Shown: one piece after another, positions 1 to 5,977 of the stretch
How positions within the stretch are numbered: the stretch's first letter is position 1
How the letters are laid out: each line of letters starts with the position of its first letter
Assembly (NCBI GenBank): GCA_013697225.1
Contig: JACCXG010000432.1
Coordinates: 1-7,756, forward strand
Source: Acidobacteriota bacterium
Lineage (GTDB): Bacteria; Acidobacteriota; Vicinamibacteria; Vicinamibacterales; 2-12-FULL-66-21
Direction of reading: 5' to 3'
DNA: 7,756 nucleotides
Position numbers and translations under genes: made by a program
Notes under the pieces: model-generated
What the model saw: only the letters and a program-made list of their open reading frames with translations
Database searches by the model: none
What the model was told of the DNA's origin: nothing

Positions 1-385
1 GACCGGCTCCGGTCCGGCTCACGGCCAGCTGAAATCCCTCGGGGCCCGGCGCCGCGAGCCGCGGCGGCTGGCCGCGGGCCCCACCGGTGAATGCCCCGAT
101 TCGACCGACGGCAAGCGCCGGCCGGCCATCCGAAGGCCACTCGGCAGTCTCCGGCAGCCGTATCTGCGTCCGTTTCTGGACCTCCTCGACTAGCATCCGG
201 ACGGCCCTGCGCTCCCGCGGTGTCGCCTCCTTCGGCACGACGACGATCGCGGATCGCAGGTCGACGAGGTTGATGTCGGCAGATGCGGAGTCGGCAGCCG
301 GGCTGGCAGCCTGCGATCGGGCCGGCAGGGGCAGTCCTGCCAGAACGATCAGGATCGCGATGAGCATCACGACCGGGTGGAGCAT
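1..385 (-). CDS. Secreted protein with glycoside-hydrolase-like N-terminal domain (partial, 3' end beyond the window)
   Basis: The minus strand is open from an ATG at 385-383 to the left edge, giving 128 complete codons and no stop. A GAGG ribosome binding site lies 6 nt before the ATG, which decides this start over a second in-frame ATG at 367-365. Residues 1-26 form a Sec signal peptide: a hydrophobic run (VVMLIAILIVLAG) followed by an ARSQA cleavage site. The mature part reads DLRSAIVVVPKEATPRERRA, then MLVEEVQKRTQIRLP, then an ALAVGR strand and GPEGFQLAV. This pattern (a strand with 'vvvP...a.p.E..A', a helix with 'L..ev..rTg..lp', a strand, then 'eGF.l') is that of the small alpha/beta domain preceding the catalytic barrel in GH67 alpha-glucuronidases, GH20 hexosaminidases and DUF4838-type proteins. 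No catalytic domain is visible, so an enzymatic role is inference. The protein should be periplasmic or extracellular. It lies downstream of the IclR gene on the same strand. Confidence 0.75.
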   Translation of the reverse strand, partial: MLHPVVMLIAILIVLAGLPLPARSQAASPAADSASADINLVDLRSAIVVVPKEATPRERRAVRMLVEEVQKRTQIRLPETAEWPSDGRPALAVGRIGAFTGGARGQPPRLAAPGPEGFQLAVSRTGAG

Positions 386-391
386 TGCACA

Positions 392-395
392 CCTC
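392..395 (-). promoter_or_regulatory. Ribosome binding site of the minus-strand secreted gene
   Basis: GAGG on the minus strand sits 6 nt upstream of the ATG at 385-383. It supports that start rather than the in-frame ATG six codons later. Confidence 0.6.
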
Positions 396-403
396 GAGAA
401 CGA

Positions 404-450
404 GCGTTTCACATTCAGCAGCGCGGTTTCATTTGTAGCACAGCGTTTCA
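404..450. promoter_or_regulatory. Putative operator: three phased TGAAAC half-sites
   Basis: GTTTCA occurs three times in the same orientation at 406-411, 426-431 and 445-450, with start-to-start spacings of 20 and 19 bp, about two helical turns. The first and third are extended to GCGTTTCA. On the minus strand they read TGAAAC and surround the proposed promoter of the gene starting at 385: one lies inside the -35/-10 spacer and two lie downstream of the -10. TGAAAC/GTTTCA is the half-site type bound by the KdgR branch of the IclR family, and an IclR gene is adjacent. LacI-family operators can look similar. Binding is inference; the repeats and their phasing are seen directly. Confidence 0.45.
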
Positions 451-460
451 GATATTTCCA
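432..460 (-). promoter_or_regulatory. Putative sigma70-type promoter of the minus-strand secreted gene
   Basis: On the minus strand a TGGAAA hexamer (460-455) is followed, after exactly 17 bp, by TACAAA (437-432); each matches four of six consensus positions. It lies 47 nt upstream of the ATG at 385-383, in the most AT-rich part of this gap. A TGAAAC half-site sits inside the spacer, which would suit a repressor. Acidobacterial promoters are poorly characterised, so this is a consensus match only. Confidence 0.4.
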
Positions 461-503
461 CGGGGGAAAGAACGGCGTCGAGCACCTGCTCACGCCACGC
501 GCG

Positions 504-522
504 CCGCTCGTGCTACGAGCGG
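504..522. repeat. Perfect 8-bp inverted repeat with 3-nt loop (hairpin)
   Basis: CCGCTCGT (504-511) and ACGAGCGG (515-522) are perfect reverse complements separated by GCT. The element lies about 97 nt beyond the stop codon of the IclR gene and about 120 nt before the next minus-strand gene. A transcript from either strand would form a strong GC-rich stem. No T-run follows it on the minus strand, so it is not a canonical intrinsic terminator. It may be a U-less terminator, an mRNA-stabilising stem or a protein-binding dyad. Confidence 0.5.
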
Positions 523-618
523 TCGCGAATGGCTCCCTGGTTCGTCATCGAAGATGTGCTGTTCGAGCGCTCGGCCGCGACACCACCGTTGAGCAGGGAA
601 ACTGAGGAGACGGAGCCG

Positions 619-1509
619 TCAGGCCAGTGTCGCGGCGCGGAGGTGCTGGCGGATACCGTCTGCCGCAGCCGGCTTCAGCAGGTCGCCCGACACGCCCTGG
701 GCCGCGCGGACGATCATGTCAATCAACCGTTTGCGGTGTTCCTCGTCCTGGAGCCGCATCTTGGGCATCGACAGACTGATGGCGGAGGTGACGCGATTGC
801 CGGCACCGCGGATAGGGGCGCCGAAGCAGCAGCCTTCGAGCGCGCTCTCCTCCACGTCGGTGCTGAAGCCGCGTGTTCGGACGATCTCGAGCTCGCGGCG
901 CAGTTCCAGTTCATCAACGACCGTCTGATCGGTGAAGCAATGAAGCCCGTAGCTCCGGATCAGCGCCTCCCGCATCTCCTCCGGTTGGAACGCGGTGATG
1001 GCCTTCCCAAGGGAGCTCGCGTGCGGCGGCAGGATCCTGCCAACCGTGTTGCCCATGCGAATGAGCTGAGGGCTCTCGATCGTGGCGACAACCTCGATGT
1101 GGTTGTCAAACCGCATTGCGAGGCTCACGGTCTCGCGGCACTCGCGGTTCAGTTCCCGCATGTGCGGCAGTGCAAGCCGCACCAGGGTGTGCGAATGGCT
1201 GGGAGCCGCGGACCGGAAAGCCGGCGGCATCCGGTAGCGCCCCTGACCGTCCCGCTCCAGATAGCTCGCCGCTTCCAAGGTGTACAGGATCCGAAAGAGC
1301 GAGCTCTTCGCGATTCCCATCTGCGCCGTCAGTTCGTGCAGCGACACCGGTTCAGGCGAGGAGCGGACGGCGTCGAGCGTGTCGAGCGCCTTGGCGATCG
1401 CCTTGGACAGATACTTCGGTTTCTCGAGCAATTCCGGCGCACCCTTCCCCGCGTGCGGCTTGGCGCTGCGGGAAGAACGGCCGGGCGACCTGCTTCGAGT
1501 TCTGAGCAT
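619..1509 (-). CDS. IclR-family transcriptional regulator
   Basis: This encodes a cytoplasmic DNA-binding regulator with the standard two-domain IclR layout. With the ATG at 1509-1507 the protein is 296 residues. A winged helix-turn-helix occupies about residues 33-95: YLSKAIAKALDTLDAV, then SLHELTAQMGIAKSSLFRIL as the HTH, then the wing YLERDGQGRYRM. The effector-binding domain follows (about 105-280), with family hallmarks HASSLGKAITAF, RGFSTDVEESALEGCCFGAPIR and a following 'VTSAISLSMP' strand. Upstream in-frame starts exist at ATG 1539 and TTG 1560. I prefer 1509 because AGGA lies 11 nt before it and because the family (usually about 250-280 residues) has a short N-terminal tail; the extra residues are basic and low in complexity. 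The gene is divergent from the receptor operon and upstream of the minus-strand secreted gene, so it probably controls both. The ligand is unknown; IclR regulators often respond to sugar acids or aromatic acids. Confidence 0.92.
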   Translation of the reverse strand: MLRTRSRSPGRSSRSAKPHAGKGAPELLEKPKYLSKAIAKALDTLDAVRSSPEPVSLHELTAQMGIAKSSLFRILYTLEAASYLERDGQGRYRMPPAFRSAAPSHSHTLVRLALPHMRELNRECRETVSLAMRFDNHIEVVATIESPQLIRMGNTVGRILPPHASSLGKAITAFQPEEMREALIRSYGLHCFTDQTVVDELELRRELEIVRTRGFSTDVEESALEGCCFGAPIRGAGNRVTSAISLSMPKMRLQDEEHRKRLIDMIVRAAQGVSGDLLKPAAADGIRQHLRAATLA

Positions 1510-1790
1510 CCGGATGAAGTTCCTGCGCGGATCGTACATGACGAGCCGCTGTCCAGGCAAGGAACCCCGCCCGTGATCCGTCGAGAGTCGTTCGACCTCG
1601 CACGTCCGGACCTTTCGAACTGGGACGCAGTTGGATTACGTCTCCGCCTCGGATCCGCTCGTTCCGGCGATGACTGCTTGCGGTGGAGGACACAGCTGCC
1701 GCGTGGGAGGGAAGTGATCACTGTCCGGTCGTCATGGATCTTGATGCGCGGCAAAGCCGCCGACCCAATCAGTAATGTCGGGGTTGTGCG

Positions 1791-1819
1791 TTGCGCAAAA
1801 GGAAACGCGTTTCAATATG
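1791..1819 (+). promoter_or_regulatory. Weak promoter candidate for the receptor operon
   Basis: TTGCGC (1791-1796) and AATATG (1814-1819) are separated by 17 bp, and the 12-bp palindrome fills most of the spacer. Each hexamer matches only about three of six consensus positions. An alternative is TTGCAC (1821-1826) with TAAGGT (1844-1849), also spaced 17 bp. Neither is strong; I list this because of its position relative to the palindrome. Confidence 0.2.
1802..1813. promoter_or_regulatory. Putative operator: perfect palindrome GAAACGCGTTTC
   Basis: The 12-bp sequence is perfectly self-complementary and lies in the divergent region, 274 nt before the receptor ATG. Its right half continues as GCGTTTCA (1807-1814), the same 8-mer found twice in front of the minus-strand secreted gene (404-411 and 443-450). 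Such dyads are typical sites for dimeric helix-turn-helix regulators of the IclR or LacI type. The neighbouring IclR protein is the obvious candidate, by inference. Confidence 0.5.
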
Positions 1820-2073
1820 CTTGCACGTTCTTTTTGGTTCGGGTAAGGTGAGGGCCATTGAGCAAAGGTCGGCGCAGAATCAGCGCGATTGACCCGGCAA
1901 AACCGAACAGCGAGCGGAGCCCGCCGTGCCTTACGGCCGACACCTCCGCGAATGCAGATCATGCGGCGGCTCCAGGGCCGCGCGCCATGCGAAGGTGTAC
2001 CAGGACGGCCGTCGATTAACAGATCACACTCGCCGATCAAGACAACCCTCTTTACGGCAAACATCGATCCGAC

Positions 2074-2079
2074 GAGGAG
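2074..2079 (+). promoter_or_regulatory. Ribosome binding site deciding the receptor start
   Basis: GAGGAG is a near-ideal Shine-Dalgarno sequence placed 8 nt before the ATG at 2088. It fixes the start there; the frame is open further upstream to 1926, but that extension would put 54 arginine-rich residues in front of a clear signal peptide. Confidence 0.8.
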
Positions 2080-2087
2080 TTAGGCTC

Positions 2088-5084
2088 ATGGCTCAGGAAT
2101 GGCGTTCGCGGATTCTACTGTTCTGCTTGGGCATATCGTTCTTATCCCCTTCGATTATCCACGCGCAAGTCACTACAGCTACCGTCTACGGCAACGTGGC
2201 CGACGGTTCCGGCGCTCAAATCGCAGGCGCCCCGGTCATCATCGTCAATGAAGAGACTGGATCGGTGCAAACCGCGACCACCAGCACGGCTGGCGAGTTT
2301 ACGTTCAACTTCCTGCCGGTCGGACGGTACAGCCTGACCATCACAGCGGACGGTTTCAAGGAACAGACGGAGTCCGGCATTGAACTGACCGCAGGCCAGA
2401 GAGTTCGCCGGAGCTACTCTCTCGAGATTGGTTCGATCACCGAGAAGGTCACGGTCACAGCTGGAAAACCGCTCGTCAACACCGTCAATGCCGAGCAGTT
2501 GATCACCCACGGCACGACTGAAGTGCGAGAAATGCCACTCGTCCGGCGCGACTGGACCAACCTCTTGAACGTGGGAACGGGCGTCGAGGTGAGGGGCTCG
2601 GGCGGCGGCACCGGGATCTCGCTGAACGGTCTCCCCCCCGGGGGCTTCAGCCTGACAGTAGACGGCACGCAGGCATCGGCCAGTTCCGAGGAAACGTCTC
2701 TCACCTCTTTCGGCAACTTCAACCTGATCAAGGTCGTCAGCCTCGAAGCCATCTCTGAGGTCAACGTCAACAAAGGAATCGTGCAGGCCGAGTACGCAAA
2801 CACGCTGTCCGGCAACATCGGTCTGATTACAAAGAGCGGAACGAATAACTTCCACGGCAGCGTTTTCGAGAACTACCAGAATGCGGTTCTCAACGCCCGT
2901 CACCAGTTCCTGGCGACCAAGCCCAGCGGCACGCTTCATCAGTTCGGCGGTTCATTTGGCGGTCCGATTATCAGGAACAAGCTGTTCACCTTCGGTGTCT
3001 ACGAAGGCTACAGGCAGGATAACTTTGCCGCCATCAACAGCGACGTGCCGACCGCAGAGTACCGGGCGCTGGCGATTGCTGCCGTGCCCGGCTACGAGCA
3101 GTTCTTCGATACCCTGCCGCTGCCCAACCAGCCTTATGCCGCAGGGGCGCGCACCGGGGTGTTCATCGGGTCCGGATCGTCTCGGGCCAGCGATGACCAC
3201 ATCGTCTTGCGAGGTGATTACAACCTCGACAATCGCAACCGCATCAGCAGCAGGTACACTCGAGGCAGACCAGATTCGCTGAGCCCGCGGGTTTCTCCGG
3301 TCAATCCTCGGACGTTCACCGGCCTGGACGATGCGTTCACGGCCAGCTATTTCCGCATCGGATCGGAGTTCAGCGCCGAGACCAGATTCGGCGTCGGCCG
3401 CAACGACGTCGCTCGTCTGGACGGAATCTACAATCTGGGGGTAGCGGGTATTGCCGGCCTGAACTTTACGTCCAACGGTGGAGAAATCTTGGCCAGCCGC
3501 GGCAACAACTGGAGCATCGAGGAGATCGTCGCCGTCAACAAGGGCCGGCATTCAATCAAATTCGGCGGCCTTCTGCAGTTTCAGGACCAGACCCGGGAGA
3601 ATGCCGAAACTCCGCAGATCCAGTACGGCAATGATGCCGATTTGCTGGCCAACAACCCAAGCCGCCTGCAGGTGACTTTTGGACTGCGCCCCTATGTCAT
3701 CGAGTACTGGACGAATGGATACTTCATCCAGGATGACTTCAAGGTCCGGCAGAATCTTGTGATCAATTTGGGCCTCCGCTACGATTATTTTTCCGTTCCT
3801 ACGGAACGAGACAACCGGCTGTTCAACCGCGAAGGCCCATCTGGTCTCGGGCCGCTGATTCCGGCATCAGAGGGCATCTACAGGGCTGATCAAAATAATT
3901 TCGCACCTCGCACCGGCTTCGCCTGGACTATAGGTCAGTCTGGCCGAACTGTGCTGCGAGGTGGGGTGGGCATGTTCTACTCCAGGTCACCCCTGAGAAA
4001 CATCCTGGAGGTCGTGAGAAATTCCATCGACGAGCCTTTCCGCGTCGTATATAGCCGCGCAGAAGCTCGGGCGCTGGACTTGAGATATCCGGTCACCAAC
4101 GAGGGGGTGCTGCCTCTCGCCAGAAATCCTAATGCCCCATGGACCGGGGCCACGATCGATCCGAATTTTCCGACGCCGTACAGCACACAGTGGCTCATGA
4201 GCGTCTCGAGACAATTGACCGACACAATCGGGGTCGACACTTCATACACCGGTACCCGGGGCGTCAATCTGCTTTTCAACCGACAGATCAACACCGTGGA
4301 CAGGCAGACGGGAGCGCGGCCCTTCGCGCCGGAGTTCGGGGAGTTTCGTCATTTCGACACGTCCGAGTTGACCAAATACCACGCTTGGCAGACCAGCGTT
4401 CAAAAACGCTTCTCTGATGGATTCCTCGTGAATGCCAATTACACCTGGGCAACCAATACGTCATATGGCGCTGCCAATCTGTCGACGTTGGATGCACCGC
4501 AGGACCCCGATGACCTCGAGGCAGAGCGAGGCCCTTCACCCTACGACATCAGGCACCGCTTCGCGGGTGATTTTCTTTACGAGCTGCCATTCGCGCGGCG
4601 GGGGAATACCGATGGCTTCGGCAAGAGGCTTCTGTTGGGCGGGTGGCAGGTGGGCGGTGTCTTCAGGGCCCAGACCGGCGCGCCATTCTCTATCTCGACC
4701 CCCAGCTCAATCATTGGTCAGCGGGTGGATTATGTGGGCGGTTCCTTCTATCTCGATTCTCCCTCTGATCCGCTGGCGTATCTGGACAGAGCAGCGTTTG
4801 CTCAGGTTCCGGTCATCCCGGCCAGCGGCGCATCGGCCCGCCCGGGCACCCTGGGGAGAAATGCGCTGCGCATGCCCGGGTTCTGGGAGGTCGATCTGGC
4901 CCTGTCCAAGAACATCGCGCTCAAGGACGGCGTGCGCCTGCAGGTCCGGGGCGACCTGTTCAACGCGTTCAACGTGACGAGCTTTTCGTCCGTCAACACG
5001 ACCATCACCAGTCCGAACTTCGGCCGGTTCACCGCGACGAGGGGCGCTCGCGTCGTGCAGCTCAATACCAGATTGATTTGGTGA
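2088..5084 (+). CDS. TonB-dependent receptor, Oar/SusC-like, with carboxypeptidase-regulatory-like N-terminal domain
   Basis: This is a 998-residue outer-membrane transporter driven by the TonB-ExbBD system, presumably importing an oligosaccharide or other bulky substrate. Residues 1-26 are a Sec signal peptide (hydrophobic LLFCLGISFL, cleavage after IIHA). Residues 30-115 form a beta-sandwich of the carboxypeptidase-regulatory/CarboxypepD_reg type: TATVYGNVADGSGAQIAGAP, then TSTAGEFTFNFLPVGRYSLT and ADGFKE. A plug domain spans about 135-252, ending in EYANTLSGNIGLITKSGTNN. The rest is a large beta-barrel with alternating aromatic strands, the motifs FGGSFGGPI, NLGLRYDYF, SPYDIRHRF and LFNAFNVTSF, and a C-terminal strand ending in LIW, the terminal aromatic expected for barrel assembly. 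Length and order match the roughly 1000-residue receptors common in Acidobacteria. I see no clear canonical TonB box. The gene opens the operon; its TGA shares one base with the ATG of the next gene. Substrate unknown. Confidence 0.93.
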   Translation: MAQEWRSRILLFCLGISFLSPSIIHAQVTTATVYGNVADGSGAQIAGAPVIIVNEETGSVQTATTSTAGEFTFNFLPVGRYSLTITADGFKEQTESGIELTAGQRVRRSYSLEIGSITEKVTVTAGKPLVNTVNAEQLITHGTTEVREMPLVRRDWTNLLNVGTGVEVRGSGGGTGISLNGLPPGGFSLTVDGTQASASSEETSLTSFGNFNLIKVVSLEAISEVNVNKGIVQAEYANTLSGNIGLITKSGTNNFHGSVFENYQNAVLNARHQFLATKPSGTLHQFGGSFGGPIIRNKLFTFGVYEGYRQDNFAAINSDVPTAEYRALAIAAVPGYEQFFDTLPLPNQPYAAGARTGVFIGSGSSRASDDHIVLRGDYNLDNRNRISSRYTRGRPDSLSPRVSPVNPRTFTGLDDAFTASYFRIGSEFSAETRFGVGRNDVARLDGIYNLGVAGIAGLNFTSNGGEILASRGNNWSIEEIVAVNKGRHSIKFGGLLQFQDQTRENAETPQIQYGNDADLLANNPSRLQVTFGLRPYVIEYWTNGYFIQDDFKVRQNLVINLGLRYDYFSVPTERDNRLFNREGPSGLGPLIPASEGIYRADQNNFAPRTGFAWTIGQSGRTVLRGGVGMFYSRSPLRNILEVVRNSIDEPFRVVYSRAEARALDLRYPVTNEGVLPLARNPNAPWTGATIDPNFPTPYSTQWLMSVSRQLTDTIGVDTSYTGTRGVNLLFNRQINTVDRQTGARPFAPEFGEFRHFDTSELTKYHAWQTSVQKRFSDGFLVNANYTWATNTSYGAANLSTLDAPQDPDDLEAERGPSPYDIRHRFAGDFLYELPFARRGNTDGFGKRLLLGGWQVGGVFRAQTGAPFSISTPSSIIGQRVDYVGGSFYLDSPSDPLAYLDRAAFAQVPVIPASGASARPGTLGRNALRMPGFWEVDLALSKNIALKDGVRLQVRGDLFNAFNVTSFSSVNTTITSPNFGRFTATRGARVVQLNTRLIW

Positions 5085-5977
5085 TGGCGCAGGTGGAGGG
5101 CACGGCTATCGGCCTGATTGGTTTGGGTCTGGTTGGCAGTGCCCTGGCCGAGCGGCTGCTTCGGGGCGGGCAGCGCGTGCTGGGCTGGGACATCGATCCC
5201 GGGCGCGTCACGGCTCTGCGCCAGAACGGGTGTGAGGGCGCACGGGATGTACAGGACGTGTTTTCCCGTTGTGGTCGGGTGTTGCTGAGCCTGCCGAGCC
5301 ATCGTGAAGTCGCCGACGTGATGGAAGCCGCTGGAGGGTCTCTCCACTCCGGGCTCACGATCATCGACACGACCACCGGCGATCCCGCCAGCACCGAGGA
5401 ACTGGCAGCGATGCTGGCGCATCGGGGAATCGTGTATCTGGACGCCACCATTTCCGGCAGCAGCGCGCAGGTCCGAACCGGTTCAGTGACGCTGATCGTG
5501 GGAGGAGACGCGGATGCCTTCGCGGCCTCTTCCGACATTTTCGAATCGATTGGCCAGCGGACGTTTCACACGGGCCCGGCCGGCAGCGGCGCGAAGATGA
5601 AACTGGTGACCAATCTCGTGCTCGGTCTGAACCGGGCGGCGCTTGCCGAAGGTCTGGCCTTCGCCGGAGCGTTAGGTCTCGATTCCACGTTGTCGCTCGC
5701 GGTCATGCGAGGCAGCGCTGCGTACTCCAGGATCATGGACACGAAGGGCGAGCGTATGATTCATGGAGACTTCGCGCCTGACGCCCGCTTGTCGCAGCAC
5801 CTGAAAGACGTGCGGCTGATCGTCGACATCGGCCGGGACGCCGGGCTGCCGATGCCCTTCAGCGCCGCCCATCGTGCGGTGCTCGAGGACGCCGAGGCCG
5901 CGGGATGCGGCGAACTCGACAACAGCGCAATCATCATAGTCCTCACGGCGTCGGGCCGCATGCGCGGTCCCACATGA
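5084..5977 (+). CDS. Beta-hydroxyacid dehydrogenase (3-hydroxyisobutyrate dehydrogenase / tartronate semialdehyde reductase family)
   Basis: This 297-residue cytoplasmic NAD(P)-dependent oxidoreductase should interconvert a beta-hydroxyacid and its semialdehyde. The Rossmann fold starts at once with GLIGLGLVGSALAERL (residues 10-25), the family GxGxxG motif with valine in place of the usual methionine. D36 ending the second strand (GWDIDP) suggests a preference for NAD over NADP. The substrate-binding signature is DATISGSSAQVRTGSVTLIVGG (about 120-141), where the usual SGG is SGS. The catalytic region is GSGAKMKLVTN with K173 and N177 in the expected GxGxxxKxxxN pattern. The C-terminal helical domain carries the conserved HLKD (K241, D242). 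Length matches the family. Start: ATG at 5084 overlaps the receptor TGA by one base; no good Shine-Dalgarno is visible, so translation is probably coupled. Its 3' end overlaps the MFS gene by 4 nt. The exact substrate (3-hydroxyisobutyrate, tartronate semialdehyde, a sugar acid) cannot be assigned. Confidence 0.9.
   Translation: MAQVEGTAIGLIGLGLVGSALAERLLRGGQRVLGWDIDPGRVTALRQNGCEGARDVQDVFSRCGRVLLSLPSHREVADVMEAAGGSLHSGLTIIDTTTGDPASTEELAAMLAHRGIVYLDATISGSSAQVRTGSVTLIVGGDADAFAASSDIFESIGQRTFHTGPAGSGAKMKLVTNLVLGLNRAALAEGLAFAGALGLDSTLSLAVMRGSAAYSRIMDTKGERMIHGDFAPDARLSQHLKDVRLIVDIGRDAGLPMPFSAAHRAVLEDAEAAGCGELDNSAIIIVLTASGRMRGPT

Larger units (their letters stand above)
1510..2087. other. Divergent intergenic control region
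   Basis: This 578-nt stretch separates the IclR gene (minus) from the receptor operon (plus). I found no convincing gene; the open frames here give arginine- and proline-rich translations with no family resemblance. It holds the GAAACGCGTTTC palindrome at 1802-1813, an 8-bp TTGCGCAA palindrome at 1791-1798 just upstream of it, and a small 5-bp stem (GCCGT/ACGGC, 1923-1937). The part around 1790-1840 is less GC-rich than its surroundings, as expected for a promoter. From there to the receptor ATG is about 250 nt, so a long 5' leader is likely. No riboswitch was recognised. Confidence 0.55.

Noticed and set aside
404..450. CRISPR-like or tandem repeat array
   Set aside because: The repeated unit is only 6-8 bp with unrelated sequence between copies; phased regulator half-sites explain it better.
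87..605. 172-residue plus-strand open frame at the left end
   Set aside because: Its translation is serine/arginine-rich with no family resemblance, and it lies antisense to the signal-peptide-bearing minus-strand gene, which has a ribosome binding site and a recognisable domain.
1510..1560. Longer IclR starts (ATG 1539, TTG 1560)
   Set aside because: They add only basic low-complexity residues before the helix-turn-helix and lack a better ribosome binding site; they remain possible.
529..1851. 440-residue plus-strand open frame across the IclR region
   Set aside because: It is antisense to the IclR gene, whose domains are unmistakable; the translation is rich in Arg, His and Ala as expected of a GC-rich shadow frame.
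1732..2064. 110-residue minus-strand open frame in the divergent region
   Set aside because: No recognisable motif, and it would cover the palindrome and likely promoter of the receptor operon.
1926..2087. N-terminal extension of the receptor by 54 residues
   Set aside because: The extension is arginine-rich and would bury the signal peptide; GAGGAG 8 nt before the ATG at 2088 fixes the start there.
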